A stretch of DNA of 64,000 nt from JAJAZB01 sp965249815 (GTDB lineage: Bacteria; Bacteroidota; Bacteroidia; Cytophagales; Spirosomataceae). The notes under the pieces are model-generated. The model did no database searches and had not been told where the DNA came from. It saw nothing but the letters and a program-made list of their open reading frames with translations. Location of the stretch: positions 1,364,001-1,428,000 of the forward strand of contig CBDFMV010000003.1 of the NCBI GenBank assembly GCA_965249815.1. Reading direction: 5' to 3'. A program made the position numbers and the translations under genes. This document shows positions 32,016 through 42,030 of the stretch, piece by piece. Positions within the stretch are counted from its first letter, which is position 1; each line of letters opens with the position of its first letter.

Positions 32016-32915
32016 ATGAAACGGCATACCACTCTCTTCCTCTTTGCGGGCCTGCTGTTGAGCCGGGCCGCGTACGCCACCGACGGCCCGGCCACCAAAC
32101 CCCCGAAGCCTCCGCGCGACGACTCGCGGGTGTATATCAAACTTTACGGCTACTACGGCCTGCTCGCGCCCGGCTCGTTCCGGCTTACGGCCAGCACCAG
32201 CAACTCAGGTGGCGGCACTACCAACAAAAGTTCCTTCAGCCAGTCTAAGGGCCTTGGCCTCGGCCCCCGGGTGGGGGTGGGCCTGGGCTACATCGTCAGC
32301 GACCTTATTAACATCGGTGTCGATGCCGAGTACACGCTGTCGTCGTCCATCAAAGCGCCTGGCAGCTACACGTCCACGGGTACGGGCTATTCGTCCAGCG
32401 GTGCGTCGGACCAAGCGTTTACCTACGAATTCATCACCGTGACGCCCAACATCATGCTCAAGGCCATCACGAAAGCCGATTATTACATCTACAGCCGGGT
32501 CGGGCTTTCCCTGATTTACCCCCTGAAATTCCAGCGCAGCTACACGAGCACGTCCACCACGACGCAGGGTGGAAAAACGAGTCTGGGCACCAGCGTCTCC
32601 CTGTACGATTACAAAAGCAACATCGACCTCGGCTTTCAGGCCGCGCTCGGCGTGCAGTTCAGCGCCGGGGCCAAGGTGCGCATCTTCGGCGAAATTGTGT
32701 ACAACGCCTACACCTTCCTGCCCAACAAAAGCACGTATACCTACACGAACACGAGCACCAACCCGGCTTCAACGACGAGCGGCACTTACGATTACACCTA
32801 CCTGACCTCCGGCGATTACACCCAAACGCCGGGAGCCACGACGTTCAACCAGCAGCAGGAACGCATCCAGGCCAACAGCCTCGGCCTGGCCGTCGGGGTG
32901 GCGTACCGGTTTTAA
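32016..32915 (+). CDS. Outer-membrane beta-barrel protein in the T6SS cluster
   Basis: 299 residues. The signal peptide ends near residue 21 (LLLSRAAYATDGPA). A Pro-rich linker precedes a Ser/Thr-rich barrel with alternating aromatic strands (VYIKLYGYYGLLA, VGVGLGYIVSDLIN, FGEIVYNAYTF). It ends in VAYRF, a typical terminal F of barrel assembly. It is a predicted 8- to 12-strand outer-membrane barrel. No T6SS name fits, but it lies between tssN and tssE, so it may be the outer-membrane anchor that subtype iii systems otherwise lack. This is inference. The divergent spacer to tssN probably holds both promoters. Confidence 0.78.
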   Translation: MKRHTTLFLFAGLLLSRAAYATDGPATKPPKPPRDDSRVYIKLYGYYGLLAPGSFRLTASTSNSGGGTTNKSSFSQSKGLGLGPRVGVGLGYIVSDLINIGVDAEYTLSSSIKAPGSYTSTGTGYSSSGASDQAFTYEFITVTPNIMLKAITKADYYIYSRVGLSLIYPLKFQRSYTSTSTTTQGGKTSLGTSVSLYDYKSNIDLGFQAALGVQFSAGAKVRIFGEIVYNAYTFLPNKSTYTYTNTSTNPASTTSGTYDYTYLTSGDYTQTPGATTFNQQQERIQANSLGLAVGVAYRF

Positions 32916-32916
32916 T

Positions 32917-32991
32917 GGGTTTAAGGTTTGAGGTTTAACGTAGTTATTTTTCACGTTAAACCTTAAACGTTAAACCTCAAACCTTAAACCC
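32917..32991. repeat. Perfect 25-bp inverted repeat before tssE
   Basis: Arms at 32917-32941 and 32967-32991, built from the word GGTTTAA (and TTTAAGG), are exact reverse complements. An extra internal TTAAACGTTAA lies in the loop. It follows the barrel gene's stop by one base and ends one base before the tssE ATG, so any hairpin would shape the 5' end of tssE. Confidence 0.8.
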
Positions 32992-32992
32992 T

Positions 32993-33424
32993 ATGCCCCC
33001 CCGCTACTACACCCTGCCGCTGCGCTTCGATTTGGTGCTGAAAAAGCAACCCCACGGCACCTGCTCGGTGGCGGAATCCATCGCACAGAATTTGTTCCTA
33101 ATCCTGACGACCCACTACGACGAGTCGCGGTTCGACGCTTCGTTCGGGTGCAGCATCTGGAGCGACGATTTCAGCAACCAGACCAACGCCCGCTGGAAGG
33201 AAGCCATTCAGGAATCCATCGAAGAATCCATCCGGCAGCACGAAAAACGGCTTGCCAACGTGCGGGTCAAGGTGGAATTGGACGATTTTGAAACGATGCT
33301 CGCCAAAAACAACCGCCGCGTGAAACGCCGCCTCGCCGTGGGCATCGACGGGTCCGTGGCGACCACCAACGAGCCGTTCCGGTTTTTCAAACACCTGTTT
33401 GTTTCCCCCCTGTCCTACGAATGA
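32993..33424 (+). CDS. tssE: T6SS baseplate protein TssE (gp25-like)
   Basis: 143 residues, MPPRYYTLPLRFDLVLKKQP. The gp25/GPW core is seen in SVAESIAQNLFLILTTHYDESRFDASFG, followed by helices ending FKHLFVSPLSYE. It is a wedge component of the T6SS baseplate that connects sheath to baseplate. The stop overlaps the tssF start (33421, ATGA), so translation is coupled. Confidence 0.87.
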   Translation: MPPRYYTLPLRFDLVLKKQPHGTCSVAESIAQNLFLILTTHYDESRFDASFGCSIWSDDFSNQTNARWKEAIQESIEESIRQHEKRLANVRVKVELDDFETMLAKNNRRVKRRLAVGIDGSVATTNEPFRFFKHLFVSPLSYE

Positions 33425-34983
33425 GCGCGATGGAAGGCTTCGAACCCCGCCAGTTTGCCCGCGAGCGGGTCAAGAGCCGGATGCTCCGCCGGGCCGCCGA
33501 ACTCTGGGGCTACGCCGAGGCCGAACTCGACGCCTTCGACCCGCTCGTGGCCCTGCTCGTGGAAGCCTGCGCGGTGGAATTCGAAAAGATTTCGGTGGAA
33601 ATCAACGAAACCCAGACCCGCCTGCTCGACCGCCTCGCCCGGCTCATGAACCCCGACGTCGACGTGGCCCTGCCCGCCGTCGGCCTGGTGCAGGTGCGGG
33701 CCGCCGAACCCCAAACCACGTTGCTGCCCGACGCGCAGTTTTTGTTCCGGAAAACGGGCGCGGCCAAAAGCGCCGTACAGCCCGACGTGTTTTTTTCTCC
33801 CATCGTGCCCACGACGGTCGTGGACGGAGCCGTGCGCTACCTGGCCACCGCACAATCGTTGTTTCAGGTCGAAAATGGCATCCAGAAAACGCCCCTCGCC
33901 CAGGCCGAAGGGCAGGTCGTCGGGCTGACGCAGTCGCTGTGGCTGGGCCTCGACCTCCACGAAGACGTCCGCTCGCTCCAGGGCCTTACCGTTTTTTTCG
34001 ACTGGCAAAACAACCCCGACCGCGCCACCTGGTACGCGTTTCTGCCCTTTGGCCGCTGGCTGCTCGAAGGCCAGGAACTCCGTACCCGCGTCGGCTGGCC
34101 CACCGCCGGTGGGGGCGAGGAGCCGGTCAGTTCCCTCGAAAAAGAATTTGACACGATGGGCAAGGCCGAGCGCCGGGCGCTGGCGCTGTTCGACCCCTGC
34201 GTGGTGAGCGTGGAAGCGGCCCCGGCGCTGAAGGACCTGCCTCGGCGGCCCTACCCGGAGGTGTTCACGGGCCTGTTCAACGCCCGCGACCTGCGGACGA
34301 TCAAAGACCCGCTGCTGTGGGTGCAGGTGCAGTTTCCGCACGCCATTCCGCCCGAAGCCCTCAACGCCGTGCTGTGCAGCCTCAACAGCGTGCCCGTGCT
34401 CAACCGGCGGCTCAACAAACTCACCTACAAACTCACCCAGACGCTCAACATCATTCCGTTGAGCGCCGAAGGCTCGTTTCTAGCCGTGAAAGATGTCCGC
34501 AACACCCGTTCGACGCGCTTCCGGTCGGTGCCGCTGGGCAATTTGCTCGACCTCGAACTGGAAACCTACACGCTCCAGTACGGCGTGAGCCGCTTCGACG
34601 AACGCAGCGCCCGCGAAGTACTGGGCAATTTGCTCGACATCGTGCGCGACGAAAGTTCGTCGTTCGCCGCGCTGGGCGAAGACTTCCTGGCGTCGGTCAT
34701 CCGCGAACTCAACCAGAGTCTGTCGCGGCTCGAGGCCAAAGTCGGGCCAGAGCAGGTCGAGCGCAAAAACACGATTCCCTACGTGGTCATCAAGCCGAAA
34801 ACCGCCGGGGAAACCGTGTTCATCGAATACTGGACGGGCAACGGCGAAGCGGGCAACCGGATTCCGGCGGGGAGCCGCCTGGTGCCGTACTCGGATTTGT
34901 ACGTCCGGAAAGACGCCGTTTTCCTGCTGACCACCACCCAGGGCGGGCGCGACAAGCTTAAAGTGGCCGAAAAAGTAGAATAG
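33421..34983 (+). CDS. tssF: T6SS baseplate protein TssF, frameshifted main part
   Basis: 520 residues. A TssF-type N-terminus (SRMLRRAAELWGYAEAELDA, then LVALLVEACAVEFEKISVEI) and central domain (RTIKDPLLWVQVQFPHAIPP, LNNSVPVL-like NSVPVLNRRLNKLTYK, and the VRDESSSFAALGEDFLASVI region) are complete. It stops early at a TAG (34981) after KVAEKVE, where homologues continue with a further roughly 95 residues. That C-terminal part is found in the next frame (34985-35287). TssF with TssE, TssG and TssK builds the baseplate wedge. Either the gene is split by a one-base change or a ribosomal frameshift joins it. Confidence 0.85.
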   Translation: MSAMEGFEPRQFARERVKSRMLRRAAELWGYAEAELDAFDPLVALLVEACAVEFEKISVEINETQTRLLDRLARLMNPDVDVALPAVGLVQVRAAEPQTTLLPDAQFLFRKTGAAKSAVQPDVFFSPIVPTTVVDGAVRYLATAQSLFQVENGIQKTPLAQAEGQVVGLTQSLWLGLDLHEDVRSLQGLTVFFDWQNNPDRATWYAFLPFGRWLLEGQELRTRVGWPTAGGGEEPVSSLEKEFDTMGKAERRALALFDPCVVSVEAAPALKDLPRRPYPEVFTGLFNARDLRTIKDPLLWVQVQFPHAIPPEALNAVLCSLNSVPVLNRRLNKLTYKLTQTLNIIPLSAEGSFLAVKDVRNTRSTRFRSVPLGNLLDLELETYTLQYGVSRFDERSAREVLGNLLDIVRDESSSFAALGEDFLASVIRELNQSLSRLEAKVGPEQVERKNTIPYVVIKPKTAGETVFIEYWTGNGEAGNRIPAGSRLVPYSDLYVRKDAVFLLTTTQGGRDKLKVAEKVE

Positions 34984-34984
34984 C

Positions 34985-35287
34985 TACCGCAAGGCGCTCT
35001 TGACCCGCAACCGCATCGTCACGCTCGAAGACGTGAAGGCCGCCTGCTTCGCCGAACTCGGCGCGAGCCTCCGGCACGCCGACGTGCGCCGGGGCTTCGT
35101 GGTGGGCGCGACGCCCGAAAAAGGATTCCTGCGTTGCGTGCAGATTGACCTCACGCCCGCGCCCAACGCGCCCTATTCCGCCGAAGAATGGCTGCAACGC
35201 AGCGAAAGCCTGCGGTTGTTGCTCGAGAGTCAGTCGGTTGGCAGCCTGCCGTACGTCGTGCGGGTAACTGCCGCAGCAAAAGGCTAA
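34985..35287 (+). CDS. tssF: T6SS TssF, C-terminal part in a shifted frame
   Basis: 101 codons, YRKALLTRNRIVTLEDVKAA onward, then RRGFVVGATPEKGFLRCVQI and closing VVRVTAAAKG. The RNRIVTLEDVKAACFAELG phrase is the C-terminal baseplate domain expected to follow the main TssF part. It begins one frame away (TAC at 34985), with no Met start except a TTG at 35000. Skipping or deleting one base at 34981 would give ...KVE-SYRKALL... in one protein of about 620 residues, the normal length. This must be checked in the assembly reads. Confidence 0.75.
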   Translation, partial: YRKALLTRNRIVTLEDVKAACFAELGASLRHADVRRGFVVGATPEKGFLRCVQIDLTPAPNAPYSAEEWLQRSESLRLLLESQSVGSLPYVVRVTAAAKG

Positions 35288-35321
35288 ACGCTAAACTCTG
35301 AACGCTAAACCCGTTCTCCCC

Positions 35322-36266
35322 ATGGCCGACCTGAGCGCCTACCTCCGCGAACTGCAAACCCTGCCCGGCGACCTCCGGGTGGAGGTAGCCGTGGCCGATT
35401 TGCTCGAAGACGGCGTGGGTCTGGAAAACCTGCTCTTTTGCCCCGTGGGCACGTTCCGGCGGGGGTTTCAGCGCGACATCGGGGAGGTGGAACTGGCCGA
35501 AATCGGCACGAAAAAAACGCCGGTACTGCGCCTCGAAATCAACCGCGACGGGTTGTACGACACGCTGCCCGAAGGCGTTTTTCACCAGCCCACTTCCGAT
35601 AAACCCGCCCGCACCGCGCGGGAAGTGGCTCAGGAGGTGAAACTTCAGCGCGAACGCGAGGCGGCGGCCCGGCTGTTTTTTCTGCCCTTCGAGCAGGAGT
35701 TTTACCGCGAACGCGTGTACCTTGAACTCGAAGAACGCCGCTACCTCTTTGACGCCGAATACGCCGACGGCGACGATTTGTTCACCCAGTTTTGGGGCCT
35801 GCCCCCGTTTCTGGACGCGCACCAAACCACGAGCCTGGCGCACCTGCTGCCCTTCGCGCACCAGGTGGTCGGTGATTTGGCCCGGACGCAGGAATGCCTG
35901 GAAATCATCCTTGGCGACCCGGTGCACATCGAAACCGTTGAACCGGCCCGGTTGCCGCTGCCCGGCGAGGTGCGCCTCGGCTCCGCCACGCTGGGCGTGA
36001 ACACGATCATTGGCGACACCTACACCGACACGCTGCCCGCCACCCGCATGACGGTGCGGCCAACCACCTCCGAGCGGCTGGTAGCATACCTGCCCGGCGG
36101 GCGGGGGTTGAAGGTGCTCGATTTCCTGAGTCAGTACCTGTTTCCCGCCGAAAGCGAACTGGAAAAAACCGTAGAATTGACCCTGCCGCCCGACGCCGGT
36201 GGCTTCGTGTTCGCCCTGACCGAAGACGCCCACGCCGGACGGCTCGATTACACGACGTATCTGTGA
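35322..36266 (+). CDS. tssG: T6SS baseplate protein TssG
   Basis: 314 residues, MADLSAYLRELQTLPGDLRV. It is predicted mixed alpha/beta with the segments DGVGLENLLFCPVGTFRRGF and LGVNTIIGDTYTDTL, and a final KVLDFLSQYLFPAESEL. It follows TssF in the fixed gene order tssE-F-G-K and has the TssG length for this subtype. With TssF it forms the wedge heart of the baseplate. Recognition rests partly on position. Confidence 0.82.
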   Translation: MADLSAYLRELQTLPGDLRVEVAVADLLEDGVGLENLLFCPVGTFRRGFQRDIGEVELAEIGTKKTPVLRLEINRDGLYDTLPEGVFHQPTSDKPARTAREVAQEVKLQREREAAARLFFLPFEQEFYRERVYLELEERRYLFDAEYADGDDLFTQFWGLPPFLDAHQTTSLAHLLPFAHQVVGDLARTQECLEIILGDPVHIETVEPARLPLPGEVRLGSATLGVNTIIGDTYTDTLPATRMTVRPTTSERLVAYLPGGRGLKVLDFLSQYLFPAESELEKTVELTLPPDAGGFVFALTEDAHAGRLDYTTYL

Positions 36267-36268
36267 AA

Positions 36269-36368
36269 TGGTGATGGAGTGATTTACCAATGGAGCGATT
36301 CGGTAACTACGTTTAATTTGTCAACTTGCAAATCACTCCTTTGCTCCATCGCCCCATTACTCCATCCT
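36269..36368. repeat. Word-rich imperfect inverted repeat between tssG and tssK
   Basis: The repeated words are GATGGAGTGATT and GGAGCGATT on the left and AATCACTCC and GCTCCATCGC on the right, spanning about 100 bases. It is a member of the spacer-palindrome class seen elsewhere in the window. It could form an RNA hairpin within the T6SS transcript. Confidence 0.5.
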
Positions 36369-36377
36369 TGTAACCCC

Positions 36378-37568
36378 ATGCTCGGCACCACGAAAAACCT
36401 GCCCGTCAACTGGATCGACGGCATGAAAATCTCCCGGCGGCATTTCACCGAACTGGAGAATTTCGTGCACGATGCCGTGCGGGATGCCCACGCCGCCCGG
36501 CTGACGCCGTATTCCTACGGTGTGCTGCCCGCCGAGCGTCCGCTCGACCTGAGCATCCAGTGCGATTTCAACCAGCAGGCCGTCGTGCAACTCCGGAATT
36601 GCCAGGCCGTAACGCCCAACGGCTGCCGCGTGGACGTGCAGAACAGCGAAACCCTCCGCGTGCAAACGTCGCTGAAAGACCTGGCCGAAACCTACAAGCT
36701 CAGCACCTCGACGAGCCAGACTTTCGAGGTGATTCTGACTATCAATCCTTTCGCCCGCGTGCCCGTGGGTGAACCCACGCCGGGCGAGGCCCCGCCCCGC
36801 CACCCGTACACGTTGCCCGAATACCGCCTCGACGTGGTGCCAACCGAGTTTGTCAACGTGGCCGAATTGACGAGCCACCTGCTCATAGGCCGCATCACGT
36901 TTGCCAACGGCGAACTCCGCCCCGCCACCGAGTACATTCCCGCCTGCACCGCCGTGGCGAGCCTGCCCGCCCTGATCGACTGGCACGGGCGGCTGGGTAC
37001 CGTGCTCACCGACGTGGAAGCCAACGCCTACCGGATTTTGCAGAAAGTGCGCGCCAAAGGCCAGAAAAGCACGCTCAACGACAGCATCAGTTTCCTCTGC
37101 GAACGCCTCGTGGCCCGGCTCGCCGGGGGGAGTTTTGCCTACCAGCACGTGCTGCCCCAACAGCCGCCCCTGTTCTGGCTCGACCACCTGATGGGGCCGG
37201 TACACACGCTCGGCAGCGTGGTCAATTGCCTCAGCGACCGCGAAAAAGAAGAACTCGTCGGGTACCTCAGCGAATGGGCCGACCTCACGCCGGGGGCGTT
37301 TGAGGGCAGCATCGCCGCCCTGGGCAAGGCCACCTACCAGCACACTGAACTGGCCCGGCTCATCCAGGATTTGGACGCGTTTTACAAAATGCTCTCGACG
37401 GTGCTGTACAAACTGAGCCAGTTGGAGTTCGTCGGTAAGCGCAAGGGCCAGAACGTGTTCATCATCGAGCATCAGGTGCAGGAGCAGCCCGCCCCGGCCC
37501 AACCCGCCCCACCGCCCCCGCAACCGCAGGCCGAAAAACCCAAAACCCGGTGGAGTCCGCTGGGGTAG
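36378..37568 (+). CDS. tssK: T6SS baseplate-membrane linker TssK
   Basis: 396 residues from MLGTTKNLPVNWIDGMKISR. The start MKISRRHFTELENFVHDAV is typical of TssK, followed by a beta-rich shell domain and a C-terminal alpha-helical domain (YQHTELARLIQDLDAFYKMLS). It ends in a Pro/Gln-rich tail (PAPAQPAPPPPQPQ) that may be a flexible linker. TssK links the baseplate to the membrane complex. The upstream in-frame Met (36279) lies in the repeat and was rejected. Confidence 0.9.
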   Translation: MLGTTKNLPVNWIDGMKISRRHFTELENFVHDAVRDAHAARLTPYSYGVLPAERPLDLSIQCDFNQQAVVQLRNCQAVTPNGCRVDVQNSETLRVQTSLKDLAETYKLSTSTSQTFEVILTINPFARVPVGEPTPGEAPPRHPYTLPEYRLDVVPTEFVNVAELTSHLLIGRITFANGELRPATEYIPACTAVASLPALIDWHGRLGTVLTDVEANAYRILQKVRAKGQKSTLNDSISFLCERLVARLAGGSFAYQHVLPQQPPLFWLDHLMGPVHTLGSVVNCLSDREKEELVGYLSEWADLTPGAFEGSIAALGKATYQHTELARLIQDLDAFYKMLSTVLYKLSQLEFVGKRKGQNVFIIEHQVQEQPAPAQPAPPPPQPQAEKPKTRWSPLG

Positions 37569-37575
37569 TCAGGGA

Positions 37576-37676
37576 ATGGGTCGATTCGGTAATTGGGTAA
37601 TTTGTCAACCTGAAAACCATTCACCCCTTACCCAAATACTCAATCACCCATTTACCACCATTACCAAATTACCCAA
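37576..37676. repeat. GGTAATTGGGTAATTTG word repeat between tssK and tssO
   Basis: The word GGTAATT occurs near-tandem on the left, and AATTACC with CAAATTACCC on the right, giving an imperfect palindrome of about 100 bases. It is the spacer before tssO and ends 1 base before its ATG. Confidence 0.5.
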
Positions 37677-37677
37677 G

Positions 37678-38634
<957 letters not shown>

Positions 38635-38722
38635 GCGGCTCCCTGCCCGGAAACTCGCCAGCCGGGCGCGATATGGCTTTTTTCACCGAAAAAATTCGTG
38701 TAACCCCTCAGCCCTTTGCCCC

Positions 38723-41224
38723 ATGGCTACCTACACCGACGAACTCCGCCGGGCCATTCACATCGCCCAGAAATACAGCAAGGAGTACGGCAACGAACTC
38801 TTCGCCCCGGCCCACCTGCTGATGGGCCTGCTTCACAACGACGTGGGCCTGGCCTCGTGGCTGGGCGTACTCGGCAAAGACGTGCCCTACCTGCGCGAGT
38901 GGGCCGAAATCCGGATGGAAGAAAGTCCGCGCGCCGGGCGTACGCCCGAAAACCCACCCGGCAATGCGCAGGTAAAGGCCACTATGGAACTGGCCGAACT
39001 CATCGCCCTGCAACTGGGCCGCGACGCCACCGATCCCGTCAGCGCGCTGGGGGCGGTGCTCAAACCGGGCGTCGGGTTCACCGCCGAGCAACTCCGCAGT
39101 TTTCCCATCACCCAAAAAGAACTCCTCGACGCGGCTCTCGACGATGCCGCCACGGAGCACGCGGTGAAGAGCGCGCCTGCCGAAGCGGGCGGCGCATCGG
39201 GCGACGGTTCCGCGCCCAAATCGACCGGGGCCTTGCTCAAGTTTTGCACCGACAAAACCGCCCTCGCCGCCGAAGGCCGCATGGACCCCATCATCGGGCG
39301 CGACCGCGAAATCCGGATGATGATCGAAGTGCTCAGCCGACGCACCAAGCCCAACGTCATCCTTGTCGGCGAGCCGGGCGTGGGCAAAACCGCCCTCGTC
39401 GACGGCTTCGCGCTCAACATCGTGGCCGGAAAAGTGCCCTCCAACCTGCTCGCCGCCCGGCTGTTTGAACTCGACACCGGCGCGCTGGCGGCGGGGGCCT
39501 CGTACAAAGGCGAGGTCGAAGACCGGCTGAAAGGCATTCTGCGGGAAATAAAGGCCTTCGACAAGGCGATTCTGTTCATCGACGAAATCCACGTGCTGCT
39601 CGACAGCCGGGGGCCGCTCGGCGGGGGCATCGTCAACATTCTCAAACCCGAACTGGCGCGGGGCGAACTGACCGTCATCGGCGCGACCACCAACGACGAG
39701 TACCGGAAGTACATCGAAACCGACGAGGCTTTCGGGCGGCGGTTCGAGGTGCTCAACGTGCCCGAACCCGACGTGACAACGGCCATCCGGATGCTAAAAC
39801 ACCTGCTGCCGCTCTACGAAACCCACCACCAGCTCAAAATCGAGGACGACGTATTGAGCGAAGCCGTGCGGCTTTCCAAACGCTACGTGAAAGACCGCCG
39901 CCTGCCCGATGTGGCCGTCGATTTGCTCGACCGCACCCTCGCCGCCACGCGGCTGATGCGCGAAACTTCGGCCCCCGAACTGGCCCTGTTGCGCCAGCGC
40001 CTCGACCAGTTGACGACCGAAACTCCCGCCGAGTTGCTCCTTGCCGAACTCCGCTGGTTCGACACCGAACTCCGCAACCGCCTCAGCCCGCTGCTGCTGA
40101 GCCAGTTGGAAGACGGCGAGTTCGTCGTGGCCGACATCGACGCCGCCGACGTACTCCGCGACCACCTCGACCGGAAGCTGACTGAACTGGTCAGCCTTGC
40201 CGGATTGCCCAAAGTGGCCGTGACCAAAGGCGACGTGGCGGCGGTGATTTCGCACAAAACGGGCATTCCGCTCGGCAAAATTCAAAGCAAGGAGCGCGAC
40301 AAACTGCTGCTGGTCGAAGACGTGCTCAAGCAGCGCGTCATCGGGCAGGACCACGCCGTCAAAGCCCTTGCCGACTCGATCCTCGAATCGCGCTCGGGCC
40401 TGACCAAAGCCGGGCAGCCCGTCGGGTCGTTCTTTTTGCTCGGTTCGACGGGCACCGGCAAAACCGAACTGGCGAAGGCCCTGGCCGATTTTCTGTTCAA
40501 CGACGAAGCTTTCCTGATTCGCTTCGACATGTCGGAGTTCAAGGAAGAGCACTCGGCGGCCCTGCTCTACGGCGCGCCTCCGGGCTACGTGGGTTACGAA
40601 GAAGGCGGGTTGCTGGTCAACAAAATCCGCGAGAAACCCTACTCGGTGGTGCTGTTCGACGAAATCGAAAAAGCCCACCCGTCGGTGTTCGACATTTTCC
40701 TGCAAATCCTCGATGAAGGTCGCCTCCACGACCGGCTGGGCAAGGAAGGCGACTTTTCCAACGCCGTCATCCTGTTCACCTCCAACATCGGCAGCGAGTT
40801 CATCATCCGGGAGTTCGGCGAGGGGCGCGTGCCCGCCGGGACGGACTTGATGGAGGCGATGGCGCGGCATTTCCGGCCCGAATTTCTGGCCCGGCTCACC
40901 GAAATCGTGCCCTTTGCGCCCATTTCCGAGGAAAACGCCGTCCTCATTTTCACCCTTCACCTGCGCGGCCTCACCGATTTGCTTACCAAACAAGGCATCA
41001 CCCTTACCCTGACGCCCGAAGCCCGGCGGCACCTGGCGTTGTCGGGGTTTACGCCCAAGTACGGCGCGCGGCAGTTGAAAGGCGTGATCCGCAACGAACT
41101 CCGCCGCCCCATTTCGAGGATGATCGTGGCCGGGAAATTACCCGCCGGTTCGGTGATTCGGGTCGGCGTGGCCGACGGCGCACTGACGTGGGAAGTGGAA
41201 AACGCTGCCGGAGGGGCTGTGTAG
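38723..41224 (+). CDS. clpV: T6SS ATPase ClpV (TssH)
   Basis: 833 residues. An N-terminal ClpN-like domain (MATYTDELRRAIHIAQKYSK) is followed by two AAA+ modules, with Walker A GEPGVGKTA near residue 216 and GSTGTGKTE near residue 574. Walker B and sensor segments are intact (FIDEIHVLLD and VVLFDEIEKA). The hexamer recognises contracted TssBC sheath and unfolds it for reuse. It is last in the T6SS gene block and 88 bases after tssO. Confidence 0.95.
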   Translation: MATYTDELRRAIHIAQKYSKEYGNELFAPAHLLMGLLHNDVGLASWLGVLGKDVPYLREWAEIRMEESPRAGRTPENPPGNAQVKATMELAELIALQLGRDATDPVSALGAVLKPGVGFTAEQLRSFPITQKELLDAALDDAATEHAVKSAPAEAGGASGDGSAPKSTGALLKFCTDKTALAAEGRMDPIIGRDREIRMMIEVLSRRTKPNVILVGEPGVGKTALVDGFALNIVAGKVPSNLLAARLFELDTGALAAGASYKGEVEDRLKGILREIKAFDKAILFIDEIHVLLDSRGPLGGGIVNILKPELARGELTVIGATTNDEYRKYIETDEAFGRRFEVLNVPEPDVTTAIRMLKHLLPLYETHHQLKIEDDVLSEAVRLSKRYVKDRRLPDVAVDLLDRTLAATRLMRETSAPELALLRQRLDQLTTETPAELLLAELRWFDTELRNRLSPLLLSQLEDGEFVVADIDAADVLRDHLDRKLTELVSLAGLPKVAVTKGDVAAVISHKTGIPLGKIQSKERDKLLLVEDVLKQRVIGQDHAVKALADSILESRSGLTKAGQPVGSFFLLGSTGTGKTELAKALADFLFNDEAFLIRFDMSEFKEEHSAALLYGAPPGYVGYEEGGLLVNKIREKPYSVVLFDEIEKAHPSVFDIFLQILDEGRLHDRLGKEGDFSNAVILFTSNIGSEFIIREFGEGRVPAGTDLMEAMARHFRPEFLARLTEIVPFAPISEENAVLIFTLHLRGLTDLLTKQGITLTLTPEARRHLALSGFTPKYGARQLKGVIRNELRRPISRMIVAGKLPAGSVIRVGVADGALTWEVENAAGGAV

Positions 41225-41269
41225 GCGGGTGCGATTTTTTCCCCTACCTTACCGCCAATTCCGTTTTTC

Positions 41270-42028
41270 ATGCGCATCGCTTTCCTGACTGATTTGCACC
41301 TGGGCGTAGCCGGGCAACGCCCTCAAGGCGTGGACACCCGCCAGAACCTGCTCGACGCCCTTCGTTTTTTGCCGGAAATCAAGCCCGACGCCCTCGTCAT
41401 CGGCGGCGACGTGTGCTACGACGTCGGGCGGTCGGAAACGTACCAATGGTTTCGTGCGCAAATGCAGGCGGTGCCTTATCCCTGGTTTGCCATCGCCGGG
41501 AATCACGACGATTCCCCATTGATGGCCCACGAACTGGAACTGACCTACGACTTCCACGGCGACGAACTTTACTTTGGCCGGCAATTTGGGCAACAACCGG
41601 TGCTGTTTCTCGACACGGGCAAGGGGTTTTGCCGGGAAGACCAGTGGGCGTGGCTGCGCAGGCGGGTGGGTGAACTGGCCGGACAGGACGCGCTGCTGTT
41701 CATGCATCACCCGCCGCTGCGGGCGGGCGTCGGGCACATGGACACGAATTACCCGTTTCAGGAATCGGAGAAATTCCTGCAAACAATCCAGCCCCTGCGC
41801 CGGGTTACGGTCGTGTGCGGGCATTACCACGTCGAGAAAGTGGTGCAGCGCGACAACCTGACGGTCTTCCTCACGCCGTCCCTGTTTTTCCAGATGAAAC
41901 ACGACCCCGTGGCGTGCATTTTCGACCACTTCCGCATCGGCATCCGCGAACTGAACCTGTTGCCCGAAGGCCTGACCACGACCGTGCATTACCTCGATGG
42001 CAACCGGGCACCGACGATGGAAGCCTGA
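41270..42028 (+). CDS. Calcineurin-like metallophosphoesterase
   Basis: 252 residues, MRIAFLTDLHLGVAGQRPQG. The full motif set is present: DLH (residues 8-10), GGDVCYD, GNHDD, HH (MHHPP) and GHYH, which bind two metal ions. It hydrolyses phosphoesters in the cytosol; substrate unknown (cyclic nucleotides or phosphatidyl compounds are possible). It follows clpV by 45 bases but has no known T6SS role. It converges on the histidine phosphatase remnant, with stop codons 2 bases apart. Confidence 0.92.
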   Translation: MRIAFLTDLHLGVAGQRPQGVDTRQNLLDALRFLPEIKPDALVIGGDVCYDVGRSETYQWFRAQMQAVPYPWFAIAGNHDDSPLMAHELELTYDFHGDELYFGRQFGQQPVLFLDTGKGFCREDQWAWLRRRVGELAGQDALLFMHHPPLRAGVGHMDTNYPFQESEKFLQTIQPLRRVTVVCGHYHVEKVVQRDNLTVFLTPSLFFQMKHDPVACIFDHFRIGIRELNLLPEGLTTTVHYLDGNRAPTMEA

Positions 42029-42030
42029 CC

